64,000 nucleotides of DNA. It comes from Streptomyces sp. GSL17-111. GTDB taxonomy: Bacteria > Actinomycetota > Actinomycetes > Streptomycetales > Streptomycetaceae. Within the stretch, counting starts at the first letter, position 1, and each line of letters begins with the position of its first letter. Made by a program: the position numbers and the translations under genes. The DNA is taken from contig NZ_JBAJNS010000001.1 in NCBI RefSeq assembly GCF_037911585.1, positions 2,660,001-2,724,000 on the forward strand, given 5' to 3'. The notes beneath the pieces were generated by a model. That model was not told where the DNA came from. It made no database searches and worked only from the letters and a program-made list of their open reading frames with translations. This document shows, piece after piece, positions 25,458 through 34,426 of this stretch.

Positions 25458-26192
25458 CTAGGGGCCGGTGGTGGCTCCCGTCGGCCCGCCCTGGCCGTCG
25501 TGGACGCCGTCGGGGACGACCGGAGCCGCGCCCTCCGGCAGGCTGCGGGCGGTACCGCTGGCGGCCCGGCGACTCTGCCGACGGGCTCGCCAGACCTCCA
25601 CGATGATCGGGATGACCGAGAGGAAGACGATGCCGAGAAGGATGGGTTCGATGTGGGCGCGGACGAAGTCGATCCGGCCGAGCATCGCACCCAGCACGGT
25701 CACACCGGCGCCCCACAGCACACCGCCGACGACGTTGTACGTCACGAACGTGCGGTAGTGCATGTGGCTCACACCGGCGATGATCGGAGTGAAGGTCCGC
25801 ACGATCGGCACGAAGCGGGCCAGGACGATGGACTTGGGGCCGTGCTTCTCGAAGAAGACGTGGGCCTTCGCCACGTTCTCCTGCTTGAAGAACCGGGAGT
25901 CGGGTCGGCGGAAGAGCGCCGGGCCGACCTTGCGGCCGAACAGGTACCCCACCTGGTCTCCCGCCACGGCGGCGATGACGATCAACGTGCACACCAGCCA
26001 CAGCGGGTAGTGGAGGTACTGACCGGTGGCGACGAGCAGGCCGGTGGTGAAGAGGAGGGAGTCCCCGGGCAGGAAGAAGCCGATCAGCAGGCCGGATTCC
26101 GCGAAGACGATGATCAGGATGCCGATGAGCCCGAACGACGCGATCAGATGATCCGGGTCGAGCCAGCTGGGTCCGAGCGCGAGTGAGGTCAC
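25458..26192 (-). CDS. DedA-family membrane protein
   Basis: 244 residues. The family motifs FAESGLLIGFFLPGDSLLF, GDQVGYLFGRKVGP, FFEKHGPKSIVLARFVPIVR (in part) and FTPIIAGVSHM are all present, with five to six membrane helices. DedA proteins are proposed lipid flippases or scramblases (undecaprenyl phosphate or phosphatidylethanolamine) that depend on proton motive force. The start is a GTG. The soluble C-terminal 40 residues are low complexity. Confidence 0.9.
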   Translation of the reverse strand: MTSLALGPSWLDPDHLIASFGLIGILIIVFAESGLLIGFFLPGDSLLFTTGLLVATGQYLHYPLWLVCTLIVIAAVAGDQVGYLFGRKVGPALFRRPDSRFFKQENVAKAHVFFEKHGPKSIVLARFVPIVRTFTPIIAGVSHMHYRTFVTYNVVGGVLWGAGVTVLGAMLGRIDFVRAHIEPILLGIVFLSVIPIIVEVWRARRQSRRAASGTARSLPEGAAPVVPDGVHDGQGGPTGATTGP

Positions 26193-26688
26193 GGCACAGG
26201 TCCTCGGTCAGAGCGCGTTGCGCGGCAGGCGGGCGGGCCCGCAGGATGCGGGCAGGGCAGGCGCCTACCGCGTTGCGGAAGCACTCCCCGCGAAACCATA
26301 CGCGCCTACGCCCGCCGGAAGCTTCAGGTCGAGGCTGCTGAGGGCCCCAGGTCGAGGGGCCCAGGTCGAGGGGCGCTGCCGCGCGGTGCTCGCGGCGGGC
26401 TCGCGGGCGACCGGAGGGCGGCGAGGCCGAAACGGCGTAACGGACCGGCGTTCCGGGTGGGAGAAGCGGCGCCGACGGGTACGTCTGTGCGCGACGTTGC
26501 CACGGTCGCCCGGGCGTCACGGCGCCGGGAGCGGCGGTCCGGGTAACGGCGTCAAGTCACCCGTGCCACAAGCGTTCCCATCCGCGCGTTCGGACGCTAC
26601 GTTTCCGTGCAGCGCGCGTCCGTATCGCGGACAAGACTCCCCCGCCGCCGAACAGCCACCTGCCGTACCCCACCGGAAGGAACTGTCT
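26193..26688. other. Intergenic region upstream of M28 peptidase
   Basis: About 500 bases without a gene I can support; frames here lack ribosome sites. It should hold the divergent promoters of dedA and the peptidase gene. A short direct repeat GGCCCAGGTCGAGG occurs twice around 26340-26375. Confidence 0.5.
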
Positions 26689-28272
26689 GTGCCTTCTTCG
26701 CCCAAGAGCAGACGACGCACTCTGGCCGCGATCGCGGCGGTCGCCGTGGCGACCCCCCTGCTCCTCACCACCACCGCCACCCCCGCCGCGGCCAAGCAGA
26801 GCCCGGAGGACAAGGGAACCAAGCTCGCCGAGAAGCTCGTCCGCAAGACGACCGGCGACGGCGCCTTCCGCCACATGAAGGTCTTCCAGGCCATCGCCGA
26901 CATCAGCGACGACAACCGCGCCGCCGGTAGCAAGGGCTACGACCTGTCCGCCAAGTACGCCGGAACGCTGCTGCGCGCGGCCGGCTACAAGGTGACCTAC
27001 CAGGACTTCGAGTTCACCTACCGCGAGACGGTCGCCGAGAAGCTGACGGTGCTCGCACCCGAGCAGCGGGACGTCCCGATCAAGCTGATGACGTACACCG
27101 AGAGCACGCCCGAGGGCGGCATCGAGGGGTCCGTCGCTGAGGTGCCGGTCGACGCCGACGGCACCACGGGCTGCACCGCGGACGACTTCGCGGCCGGCGA
27201 CTTCAGCGGCAAGATCGCCCTCATCCAGCGCGGCGGCTGCACGTTCGCCGACAAGCAGACGGCCGCGGCCGAGGCCGGAGCGATCGGCGCGGTCATCTAC
27301 AACAACACCGAGGGGGAGCTGAACGGCACCCTCGGCGACCCGAACGTCGGGGTGATTCCGACGGGCGGCATCACGCAGGCCGACGGAGAGGCGCTGTCCG
27401 ACGCGGTCGAGGCCGGTGAGGTGTCCGTCAACCTGGAGGTCATCGAGTTCCAGGAGGAGCGCACCACCGCCAACGTCATCGCCGAGACGCGCGGCGGCGA
27501 CGCGGACAACGTCGTCATGGTCGGCGCGCACCTCGACTCCGTCGCCGACGGCCCCGGCATCAACGACAACGCCTCGGGCTCGGCCGGTGTCCTGGAGACC
27601 GCCCTCCAGTACGCCAAGGAGACCAAGCAGTGGCACCGGGACCACCCGAAGCAGCCGGAGAACAAGGTGCGCTTCGCGCTGTGGAGCGCCGAGGAGCTGG
27701 GGCTGCTGGGCGCTGAGCACTACGTCGGCGACCTGTCGGAGGACGCGCAGGAGGACATCGCGCTGTACCTCAACTTCGACATGATCGCCTCGCCCAACTA
27801 CGGCCTGTTCGTCTACGACGGTGACGACTCCGACGGCGTCGGCGCACCGGCGGGCCCGGAGGGCTCGGCCCAGATCGAGTACGGCATCAACGAGTTCATC
27901 AAGTCGCGCGGTGAGGAGCCGCGTGGCACGGACTTCTCGGGCCGCTCCGACTACGGGCCGTTCATCGCGGTCGGCATCCCCTCCGGCGGGACGTTCACCG
28001 GAGCCGAGGGCGTCAAGACCGAGGAGCAGGTGGAGCTGTGGGGCGGGGAGGCCGGCACGGCCTACGACGCGTGCTACCACCTGGCCTGTGACGACATCGA
28101 GAACGTCAACCGGCACGCGCTCGACGTCAACGTCCGGGTGATCGCGGACGCGGTCGGCCGCTACGCCTGGGACACCTCGTCCCTCTCCCGCGCCGTGCCG
28201 TTCGTGCCCTCCGGTGAGGGCGCCGACTCCGACGGCGGGCACGACCACCACCACGGCGGCGAGACCAGCTGA
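26689..28272 (+). CDS. Secreted M28 zinc aminopeptidase with PA domain
   Basis: 527 residues from a GTG with GGAAGG upstream. A signal peptide (RRRTLAAIAAVAVATPLLL, cleavage near TPAAA-KQ) marks it as secreted. A protease-associated insert occupies about 140-245 (IALIQRGGCTFADKQ). Zinc ligands of the M28 fold are visible: His in GAHLDSV (about 281), Asp in GINDNASGSAG, Glu pair in SAEELGLLGAEHY, Asp in NFDMIASPNYG and His in CYHLACDD (about 465). It resembles Streptomyces griseus-type leucine aminopeptidases but keeps the PA domain and has a His-rich tail (DGGHDHHHGG) that may bind metal. Confidence 0.92.
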   Translation: MPSSPKSRRRTLAAIAAVAVATPLLLTTTATPAAAKQSPEDKGTKLAEKLVRKTTGDGAFRHMKVFQAIADISDDNRAAGSKGYDLSAKYAGTLLRAAGYKVTYQDFEFTYRETVAEKLTVLAPEQRDVPIKLMTYTESTPEGGIEGSVAEVPVDADGTTGCTADDFAAGDFSGKIALIQRGGCTFADKQTAAAEAGAIGAVIYNNTEGELNGTLGDPNVGVIPTGGITQADGEALSDAVEAGEVSVNLEVIEFQEERTTANVIAETRGGDADNVVMVGAHLDSVADGPGINDNASGSAGVLETALQYAKETKQWHRDHPKQPENKVRFALWSAEELGLLGAEHYVGDLSEDAQEDIALYLNFDMIASPNYGLFVYDGDDSDGVGAPAGPEGSAQIEYGINEFIKSRGEEPRGTDFSGRSDYGPFIAVGIPSGGTFTGAEGVKTEEQVELWGGEAGTAYDACYHLACDDIENVNRHALDVNVRVIADAVGRYAWDTSSLSRAVPFVPSGEGADSDGGHDHHHGGETS

Positions 28273-28295
28273 CCTCCGCCGATCGTTCACACTGC

Positions 28296-28330
28296 GGGCG
28301 CCGTACCGGTCGTGACCGGGTACGGCGCCC
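28296..28330 (+). terminator. Hairpin terminator after M28 peptidase
   Basis: A perfect 12-bp inverted repeat (GGGCGCCGTACC / GGTACGGCGCCC) with an 11-base loop starts 24 bases after the peptidase stop. Confidence 0.75.
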
Positions 28331-28469
28331 GCGCCGTGCGGCGGGTCCGCACGCCGTGTGGAGCCGCCGCCCCGCCCCGGCACAGGGCCCGGGCGGATGC
28401 GTGGAAAAGCGCGTCGCGCGCCGGCCCGCGAGGCTGCGCCCCGCGCCGCCCGCCCGGTAGGCTTTCCGT

Positions 28470-28766
28470 GTGATCTTCAAGCGAATCGGAAACGGTCGGC
28501 CGTACCCCGACCATGGCCGGGACAGCACCCGGCAGTGGGCGGACGTGGCCCCACGCCCGGTACGCCTGGACCAGCTCGTCACGACCAAGGGCCAGCTCGA
28601 CCTGGAGACGCTCCTCGCGGAGGACTCGACGTTCTACGGCGACCTCTTCGCCCACGTCGTGAAGTGGCAGGGCGACCTCTACCTGGAGGACGGGCTGCAC
28701 CGCGCCGTTCGGGCGGCGCTGCAACAGCGTCAGGTGCTGCACGCCCGGGTCCTGGAGCTGGACTGA
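28470..28766 (+). CDS. Conserved small actinobacterial protein
   Basis: 98 residues, soluble, starting at a GTG (MIFKRIGNGRPYPDHGRD). The C-terminus contains LEDGLHRAVRAALQQRQVLHARVL, quoted in part. It is widely conserved beside upp/lytR-C genes in Streptomyces and is sometimes labelled a VapB-like antitoxin because of a short N-terminal resemblance, but no toxin gene accompanies it. I would not assign it to a toxin-antitoxin system. Confidence 0.75.
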   Translation: MIFKRIGNGRPYPDHGRDSTRQWADVAPRPVRLDQLVTTKGQLDLETLLAEDSTFYGDLFAHVVKWQGDLYLEDGLHRAVRAALQQRQVLHARVLELD

Positions 28767-28917
28767 CGCAGCCGTCGGGGAACCACGCGCCGCCGGACGC
28801 CCCGGCCGCGTCGGACTGCGCCTTTTCCCGTAGCGCTGTGACTCTTTCGGGGCGCACCGGCGTCCGTACGTAAGTCAGCCTGTACGCACTTCAGCCCGGC
28901 GGCGATACCCTTCGGCC

Positions 28918-29592
28918 ATGAGCATGCTGACGCCCCCTGGCCTGGGTGGGGAGTACCGCATCACGGGTGACCGCTACCCGCGCATGCGGCGCCGCCGCGG
29001 CCGGCACCGGATCGTTCTGAGCGCCGTCACCGGCGTCACCGCGCTCGCGTTGCTCTCGTGGGGCACGCTGGAGCTCGTCTCGGTCTTCTCCGGCGACTCC
29101 GCGCCGCTCAACACGGCGCACGCCGCCGGGTGCACGCCCTCCCCGTCCGCCTCCGCGCAGGACGTCCAACCGGTGGCGGGAACAGCGGGGAAGGCCGGGA
29201 AGGTGGCGGAACCGGCGGCCGTCACCGTCAACGTGCTCAACGCGACCCAGCGCACCGGTCTCGCGCAGCGAACGGCCGACGAGCTGGAGAAGCGCGGCTT
29301 CACCATCGGGGCGGTCGACAACGCCCCGCCCGAGCTGGACGGCAAGGTGAAGGCACCGGGCCTGCTGATCGGCACGGAGAAGGCGGAGGCCGACGGGGCC
29401 CTGGCGCTGCTGACCGCCCATCTGGCGAAGGCCGAGCCCCGTACGGACGCCGCCCGCGAGGGCGCCGCCGCCGACAGCGTGGACCTGGTGCTGGGCGACG
29501 GGTTCCGCGCGCTCACCGCGCCGAAGACGGCGGCGAAGACGCTGACGGCGCTGGCCAGCCCCGCACCGGAGCCCTCCCCCACGGGCTGCTGA
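28918..29592 (+). CDS. LytR C-terminal domain protein, membrane anchored
   Basis: 224 residues. A cytosolic Arg-rich start (RMRRRRGRHR) precedes one membrane helix (about 32-58, IVLSAVTGVTALALLSWGTL), then an extracellular LytR_C domain (about 98-205: VTVNVLNATQRTGLAQRTADE in part, LEKRGFTIGAVDNAP, DLVLGDGFRAL). The domain alone, without the LCP transferase domain, is common in actinobacteria and is thought to assist cell-wall polymer attachment. Convergent with upp. Confidence 0.85.
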   Translation: MSMLTPPGLGGEYRITGDRYPRMRRRRGRHRIVLSAVTGVTALALLSWGTLELVSVFSGDSAPLNTAHAAGCTPSPSASAQDVQPVAGTAGKAGKVAEPAAVTVNVLNATQRTGLAQRTADELEKRGFTIGAVDNAPPELDGKVKAPGLLIGTEKAEADGALALLTAHLAKAEPRTDAAREGAAADSVDLVLGDGFRALTAPKTAAKTLTALASPAPEPSPTGC

Positions 29593-29611
29593 CGTCACAA
29601 CCCGCCCCGGC

Positions 29612-29644
29612 CCGCCGCCGCACCGCCGCCGCACCGCCGCCGCA
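29612..29644. repeat. Short tandem repeat, 3 x 11 bp
   Basis: Three perfect copies of CCGCCGCCGCA stand head to tail in the gap between the convergent lytR_C-type gene and upp. Confidence 0.8.
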
Positions 29645-29672
29645 CCGGTGCGGCCGCGCCGCCCGCCTCCGG

Positions 29673-30308
29673 TCAGTCGGCCGTGCCGTACATCCGGTCA
29701 CCGGCGTCACCGAGGCCCGGCACGATGTAGCCCTGGTCGTTGAGCCGTTCGTCGACGGCGGCCGTCACCACGGTCACCGGGGTACCGGCCAGCTCCCGCT
29801 CCATCAGCTCCACGCCCTCGGGGGCGGCGAGGAGGCAGATCGCCGTGACGTCGTCCGCGCCGCGCGAGATCAGCTCCTGGATGGCCGCGACGAGCGTGCC
29901 GCCGGTGGCGAGCATGGGGTCCAGGACGTAGACCTGCCGCCCGGACAGCTCCTCGGGCATCCGGGTCGCGTACGTGGACGCCTGCAGGGTCTCCTCGTCG
30001 CGGATCATGCCGAGGAAGCCGACCTCCGCCGTGGGGAGGAGCCGCACCATGCCCTCCAGCATGCCGAGCCCGGCCCGCAGGATGGGCACCACCAGCGGAC
30101 GCGGACGGGACAGCCGCACGCCGGTGGTCGCTGTGACGGGCGTCTCGATGCCGACCCGCTCGGTGCGCACGTCGCGCGTGGCCTCGTAGGCGAGCAGGGT
30201 CACGAGCTCGTCGGCGAGGCGCCGGAAGGTGGGGGAATCGGTACGCCTGTCGCGCAGCGTGCTGAGCTTGTGGGCGACGAGGGGGTGGTCGACGACGTGG
30301 GTCCGCAT
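29673..30308 (-). CDS. upp: Uracil phosphoribosyltransferase
   Basis: 211 residues, the normal family length, starting [20 protein letters not shown]. It makes UMP from uracil and PRPP. Key motifs are [13 protein letters not shown], the PRPP loop [18 protein letters not shown] and the C-terminal uracil-binding [16 protein letters not shown]. The upstream AAGGT supports the ATG at 30308, although the frame is open much further. Divergent from the small gene at 30381. Confidence 0.97.
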   Translation of the reverse strand: MRTHVVDHPLVAHKLSTLRDRRTDSPTFRRLADELVTLLAYEATRDVRTERVGIETPVTATTGVRLSRPRPLVVPILRAGLGMLEGMVRLLPTAEVGFLGMIRDEETLQASTYATRMPEELSGRQVYVLDPMLATGGTLVAAIQELISRGADDVTAICLLAAPEGVELMERELAGTPVTVVTAAVDERLNDQGYIVPGLGDAGDRMYGTAD

Positions 30309-30380
30309 GCCCACGACCTTACCGGTGGCGTGAAACGGGTGTTCCGGGGAAAGTGGACGCATACGCCGGAGGTGAGGCCC

Positions 30381-30596
30381 ATGCCCGACGCATCCGACGC
30401 GCAGCACCCCGCCGACCGCACCGGAGCGCGGCACACCGGCGAGGACCGCGTGTCCGACCCCGAGCGGCTGCGCAGGCGCGCCCTCTTCCTGCGGGAGCTG
30501 AGCGAGGCCAAGGCCCTGCGGGACCGCGTCCAGCCCCGGCGCGCACGCGCCGCCCGGATGCGCGAGCAGATGCGGATGCGCACGTTCCGCTGGTGA
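30381..30596 (+). CDS. Small basic protein of unknown function
   Basis: 71 residues from an ATG with GGAGGTGA seven bases upstream. The second half is strongly basic and helical ([20 protein letters not shown], then [15 protein letters not shown]). The position between upp and the tadA-associated gene is conserved in Streptomyces as I recall. It might bind nucleic acid; this is only an inference from charge. Confidence 0.7.
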   Translation: MPDASDAQHPADRTGARHTGEDRVSDPERLRRRALFLRELSEAKALRDRVQPRRARAARMREQMRMRTFRW

Positions 30597-30807
30597 GGCG
30601 GGCGCCGCCACGCGACGGCACCGAAGCCCGGGCGGGCGGCACCGTGCGGTGTGCGGCGGTGCGGGCACTCGGGCGATCGGCAAACACCTGCGCCGACGCA
30701 CGCCCGAAGACTCCTCTCCGGGCCCCTGTTTCTGTCACGATTCCGAGTGAGCGGGGCGTCGCCCCACTTGAACCTCGGGAACGTTGGAAACCAGTGGGAG
30801 AGTCACG

Positions 30808-31338
30808 GTGTACTTCGCCGCACTGCTCGCTCGTACCGATGAGGGTTGGGAAGCGAGCGACACAGAACTCGACAATGTGGAAACCCTGGCCGATCTGACC
30901 GACGTCGCCCGCGAGGCGTCCGTCGACGACGACACGGTCCTGATCTGCATCGAGCAGGAGAACGTCTGGTTCGGCGTCGTCCGCGTCGACGGGGAGGACG
31001 ACCCGCGGATCTTCGTGTCCGGCGCCGCTGCGGCCGCGCGCAGCGCGTACGGGGAGATCCTGCTCACCGACGAGATGCTCGGCCGCGAGCCCCGCGCCGT
31101 CGACGACCTCGACAGCCTGACCGATCTCGACGGCACGGAGGACGGCGAGCCGGAGCCCGACGGGGACCTGCCGGGCTCCGCCGCCGAGACGGTGCCGGAG
31201 GGGCCGGTCGGCGACGCGGAACTGCTGGCCGACCTCGGGATGAGTGCGGAGGACGTCGTCCTGCTCTCGGCCGACGAGGCGATGGCGCAGATCGCGGAGG
31301 CGCTGGGCTGCACGGACGTGCTGGAGGCCGTTCGGTAG
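30808..31338 (+). CDS. tRNA adenosine deaminase-associated protein
   Basis: 176 residues from a GTG (VYFAALLARTDEGWEASD) with a GGGAG site. It is very acidic, with the middle (about 85-135) rich in Asp/Glu, and ends DVVLLSADEAMAQIAEALG. The gene regularly precedes tadA in actinobacteria, 57 bases upstream here, which is the basis of its name; its biochemical role is not known. Confidence 0.85.
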   Translation: MYFAALLARTDEGWEASDTELDNVETLADLTDVAREASVDDDTVLICIEQENVWFGVVRVDGEDDPRIFVSGAAAAARSAYGEILLTDEMLGREPRAVDDLDSLTDLDGTEDGEPEPDGDLPGSAAETVPEGPVGDAELLADLGMSAEDVVLLSADEAMAQIAEALGCTDVLEAVR

Positions 31339-31395
31339 CCCGGGGGCTCGACACCGCGTACGCCGGGGCGGCGGTGGAGGGCGACACTGGAAGGC

Positions 31396-31911
31396 ATGTC
31401 AGCCCCTTCCGCAGACCCCGTCCGTGACCCGTGGCTCCCCGCGATGCGGCTCGCCCTGGCCGAGGCCCGCCGTGCCCCGGCGGGCGGCGACGTCCCGGTG
31501 GGCGCGGTCGTCCTCGGGCCGGACGGCCGGACGGTCCTCGGCCGGGGGCACAACGAGCGCGAGGCCGAAGGCGACCCGACCGCCCACGCGGAGGTCCTGG
31601 CGCTGCGCGCGGCCTCCCGGGCGGTCGGCGAGTGGCGGCTGACCGGCTGCACCCTGGTCGTCACGCTCGAACCCTGCACGATGTGTGCGGGCGCGCTGGT
31701 GCTGGCCCGGGTGGACCGCGTCGTCTACGGCGCCCGGGACGCCAAGGCGGGCGCGGCCGGCTCCCTGTGGGACGCCGTCCGCGACCGCCGGCTCAACCAC
31801 CGCCCCGAGGTGATCGCGGGCGTCCTCGCGCCGGAGTGCGGGGGCGTGCTGACGGCGTTCTTCCGGGACCGGTCCGGAACCGATTTCGGCGCGGGCCCGG
31901 GCGTGGGCTAA
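31396..31911 (+). CDS. tadA: tRNA-specific adenosine deaminase
   Basis: 171 residues. It converts adenosine 34 to inosine in tRNA-Arg(ACG). The zinc site is intact: HAEVLAL supplies His and the proton-shuttling Glu, PCTMCAGALVLARV the two Cys. Also seen are VPVGAVVLGPDG and GAAGSLWDAVRDRRLNH. The gene ends 10 bases before tRNA-Ser, in which the mobile element has integrated. Confidence 0.96.
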   Translation: MSAPSADPVRDPWLPAMRLALAEARRAPAGGDVPVGAVVLGPDGRTVLGRGHNEREAEGDPTAHAEVLALRAASRAVGEWRLTGCTLVVTLEPCTMCAGALVLARVDRVVYGARDAKAGAAGSLWDAVRDRRLNHRPEVIAGVLAPECGGVLTAFFRDRSGTDFGAGPGVG

Positions 31912-31921
31912 GCTCTCTCCC

Positions 31922-32008
31922 GGTAGCGTGTCCGAGCGGCCGAAGGAGCTCGCCTCGAAAGCGAGTGAGGGGGCAACTCCTCCGTGGGTTCAAATCCCAC
32001 CGCTACCG
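31922..32008 (+). tRNA. tRNA-Ser(CGA), integration site
   Basis: An 87-base class II tRNA. The acceptor stem GGTAGCG pairs with CGCTACC, anticodon stem CTCGC/GCGAG encloses loop CTCGAAA with anticodon CGA (reads UCG, serine), a long variable arm follows and the T-loop is GGGTTCAAATCCC. CCA is not encoded. From base 31953 onward (anticodon arm to 3' end) the sequence is repeated at 46039, so the 3' half present here came with the element's attP and restores an intact gene. Confidence 0.96.
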
Positions 32009-32041
32009 CTCGTGAGCAGGACGAACGAAGGGCCGGACCCG
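31953..32041 (+). repeat. attL: 89-bp direct repeat of AICE
   Basis: Identical over 89 bases to 46039-46127. It runs from the anticodon arm of tRNA-Ser through the first arm of its terminator. After three differing bases (TGC against CAA) identity continues for another 19 bases to 32063. Together the two copies bound an insertion of about 14.1 kb. Confidence 0.95.
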
Positions 32042-32057
32042 TGCGGGTCCGGCCCTT
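32028..32057 (+). terminator. tRNA-Ser terminator (left copy)
   Basis: A 13-bp perfect hairpin (AAGGGCCGGACCC / GGGTCCGGCCCTT) with loop GTGC. The right copy at 46114-46143 has the loop GCAA instead. Confidence 0.85.
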
Positions 32058-32066
32058 CGTCGTCGG

Positions 32067-32087
32067 CCCGTCTCAGTTTCCGTCTCA
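32067..32087. repeat. Left copy of 21-bp arm-type repeat
   Basis: CCCGTCTCAGTTTCCGTCTCA, identical (one base beyond the 20 shown in either half) to 45901-45921 at the other end of the element. Each copy itself holds two CGTCTCAGT-like units 11 bases apart. Placement just inside both att sites suggests integrase or excisionase arm sites. Confidence 0.65.
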
Positions 32088-32149
32088 GTTGCCGGTCGAC
32101 CGTACGAAAACTCTGACACCCTCGGCGCTTCGCCCTCTACGCTCCGCGT

Positions 32150-32854
32150 GTGGATCGTGACTGGATGCGGCAGCGCCTCGATGAGTTTGATCAGCTGACA
32201 GGGGAGTACTGGAGTGTCAGGTTGGGCAAGGGCGACACCTCAGAACTGAGGAAGCGACTCTTTGAATCCGAGCCCACGGTATTGAAGATCTTGCGCCGCT
32301 TGGATCCTCTGTTCTCCGAAGCAGAGGTGCTCACAGACGATGAGTGGGCTGGGCTCGCCATCCACTCCAACCAGATCCAGCGCGCAATCGGCGTCCTGAC
32401 CGACATGGACGAGTGGGCAGTCCGATTGGCCCCCGACGCTCCTTCCCTTACGGCCGATCAGTTCCACCCGTGGGTGTGGGATGCGGCTCGCACTTTTTGG
32501 GAGTCCAAGCACTACCGCGCCTCCGTCCACGCCGCAGCAACATCGATCAACGCACACCTTCAGGACAAGCTAGGCCGTCGTGACCTGTCGGATGCCAAGC
32601 TCATTCAAGAAGCCTTGAGCGACAAAGATCCGGAGCCGGGCAAGCCCCGGCTCCGGATACCAGGCGATCAAAAGGACACCGGAGTACAGACACGGCAACG
32701 CGGTGCACTGCAACTCGGACAAGGCGCCTACTCTGCGCTTCGGAACCCTGCCGCCCATGAGACTCGTGACCTGACCGAGCAAGAGGCTCTGGAACAGTTG
32801 GCCACGTTCAGTGTGCTGGCGCGACTGATCCACGCGTGCAATGTAGTGACGTAG
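32150..32854 (+). CDS. TIGR02391/ymh-like protein, AICE cargo
   Basis: 234 residues, soluble, mostly helical. The C-terminal half fits the TIGR02391 (Hypoth_Ymh) pattern: FWESKHYRASVHAAATSINA, LQDKLGRRDLSDAKLIQEAL, then SALRNPAAHE near the end. HEPN-like all-alpha proteins of this sort are often found in mobile DNA and abortive-infection loci. It is the only gene between attL and int and the only rightward gene of the element. G+C and codon use are clearly lower than in neighbours, indicating recent acquisition. A possible promoter (CTGACA 32113, TACGCT 32138) would make a leaderless message. Function is inferred only. Confidence 0.7.
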   Translation: MDRDWMRQRLDEFDQLTGEYWSVRLGKGDTSELRKRLFESEPTVLKILRRLDPLFSEAEVLTDDEWAGLAIHSNQIQRAIGVLTDMDEWAVRLAPDAPSLTADQFHPWVWDAARTFWESKHYRASVHAAATSINAHLQDKLGRRDLSDAKLIQEALSDKDPEPGKPRLRIPGDQKDTGVQTRQRGALQLGQGAYSALRNPAAHETRDLTEQEALEQLATFSVLARLIHACNVVT

Positions 32855-32891
32855 CGCTGTGGGGGCAGAGCAGAGTCTGCCCCCCACAGCC

Positions 32892-34160
32892 TCAGCGCAA
32901 GGAATGGAGCGCCCCGGCAGTGCCGTCGTCGGACCCGTTGCTGTCAGGCTTCCAGATCAGTCCGTCGACCTGTCGGGCTACATCAGTGCGGACGGAATCG
33001 ACCATGTGCTGATACCGCGCGGTCATGGACGTCGACGACCAGCCCATGAGGCCCATGACAGCCCGTTCCGACACTCCCAGGATGAGCAGGACTGTTGCGG
33101 CGGTGTGTCGGGCGTCGTGGAGACGGCCGTCTCGGACTTTCGCGTCCCTCAGCAGCTCCTTCCACTCGTCGTAGTCAACGCGGGGAGACGTGCCCCGACC
33201 GGTCGATGTGGCGAAGAGCCAACCGTCGTCGTGCCAGTGCTCCCCTGCGGCCTGTCGCTCGCGGTCCTGCTCGACGCGGTGCCGCCGCAAGAGGTCCGCA
33301 AGCTGGGGCGGGAGCCCCACGGCTCGACGGCCGGCACGCGATTTCGTCTCGGCTGTCTCGGGATTCGTCCGGCGCCGCTCCGGGCAGTACCCGGCCTTCC
33401 GGCCGCAGGTATCTCCGCATCCGTGGGCGTACCGGGGCCGCCGCCTGCTACGCCGGACGAAGAGGACGCCACCGTCCAGGTCGACGTCCGTCCACTTCAA
33501 CCCGAGCGCTTCGCCCTGCCGGAGCCCCAGTGCCAAGGCGACAGCCCACCGAGCCGGGTTCCGACGGCGCTGCGCTGCGGTGAGGAGTCGCCGCACTTCC
33601 TCCACCGTGTACGGCTCGACTTCCTCTTCACTAACACGTGGGGCCTTGGCCAACCGCACGGGGTTCTCGGCGATGTGCCCGCGCCGGACGGCTTCGTTGA
33701 GAGCCGTCCGGAACGTCCGGTGCGCCTGGTGAGCCGTGGCGGCCGCGCTCCCCTGTTCCTGCATCCGCGCGTAGAACCGCTCGATGTGCTCCGGCTCCAA
33801 GCGGTCGAGCCGGTGAGCACCGAGGGCGGGGATGATGTGCTTCCGTACAGCTACGCCGTAGCCCACCATCGTGTTCTCGTTGACGGCGAGCGGTGCGATG
33901 GTCTCCACCCAGTGGGTCAGCCAGTCGGCCACCGTCCACCGCTTGCCCGGCTTCCGGAGCTTCCCGGCGTCCCTCTGGCGTTCCAGCTCTCGGACCGCCT
34001 TGGTGACCTCAGCCTTGGTCTTCCTCTCGACGTGGCGACGGTCCGGCCGCCCGTCGTCGCGGATTCCGACGGTCACTCGGCCATGCCACTTCCCGTCATT
34101 GCCGAGATAGACGGATGACCGGCCGTTTGGCTGACGTGTGCGGGGCTTCTGCTCTGCCAC
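32892..34160 (-). CDS. int: AICE tyrosine integrase
   Basis: 422 residues. An N-terminal AP2-like arm-binding region (SSVYLGNDGKWHGRVTVGI) and SAM-like core-binding domain (about 75-175) precede the catalytic domain with Arg in LGLRQGEALGLKW (about 207), HDARHTAATVLL (about 345), GWSSTSMTARYQH with the nucleophile Tyr (about 381). A short insert with four Cys and one His (HGCGDTCGRKAGYCPERR) may bind zinc. It should recombine attP with the tRNA-Ser attB. It lies 14 bases after xis in one transcription unit. Confidence 0.95.
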   Translation of the reverse strand: MAEQKPRTRQPNGRSSVYLGNDGKWHGRVTVGIRDDGRPDRRHVERKTKAEVTKAVRELERQRDAGKLRKPGKRWTVADWLTHWVETIAPLAVNENTMVGYGVAVRKHIIPALGAHRLDRLEPEHIERFYARMQEQGSAAATAHQAHRTFRTALNEAVRRGHIAENPVRLAKAPRVSEEEVEPYTVEEVRRLLTAAQRRRNPARWAVALALGLRQGEALGLKWTDVDLDGGVLFVRRSRRRPRYAHGCGDTCGRKAGYCPERRRTNPETAETKSRAGRRAVGLPPQLADLLRRHRVEQDRERQAAGEHWHDDGWLFATSTGRGTSPRVDYDEWKELLRDAKVRDGRLHDARHTAATVLLILGVSERAVMGLMGWSSTSMTARYQHMVDSVRTDVARQVDGLIWKPDSNGSDDGTAGALHSLR

Positions 34161-34174
34161 TGATGGGCGTCCTC

Positions 34175-34405
34175 TCAGACGGCGGCAGCGTGAGCGGCCG
34201 AGCGGTGGGCGGTACGGAGGCGGGCGACGTACTCGGGGATGGCTTCGGCGGGCACCCTGCGGAGCCGCCCGACGGTGACCGACTCCAGATCGCCGGAGCC
34301 GATGAGGCGGTAGCAGACGGTCCGCCCGATGCCGAGACGCCGAGCGGCTTCCTCGACGGTCAGAAGGGCGAGCTTGTGATCAACGGGCTTGTCCTGCACG
34401 GCCAT
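34175..34405 (-). CDS. xis: AICE excisionase, MerR-like HTH
   Basis: 76 residues with a single winged-helix HTH_17 motif (LTVEEAARRLGIGRTVCYRL, then GRLRRVPAEAIPEYVARL). Small proteins of this type bend DNA at att sites and direct excision. It precedes int by 14 bases; its upstream DNA is the repeat array at 34427-34644, so the array may affect its expression. Confidence 0.9.
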   Translation of the reverse strand: MAVQDKPVDHKLALLTVEEAARRLGIGRTVCYRLIGSGDLESVTVGRLRRVPAEAIPEYVARLRTAHRSAAHAAAV

Positions 34406-34426
34406 GTGCGCTGCCTCTCTCTGAGG

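Noticed and set aside
28470..28766. VapB-type antitoxin
   Set aside because: No toxin gene is adjacent and the resemblance is short; listed as a conserved protein instead.
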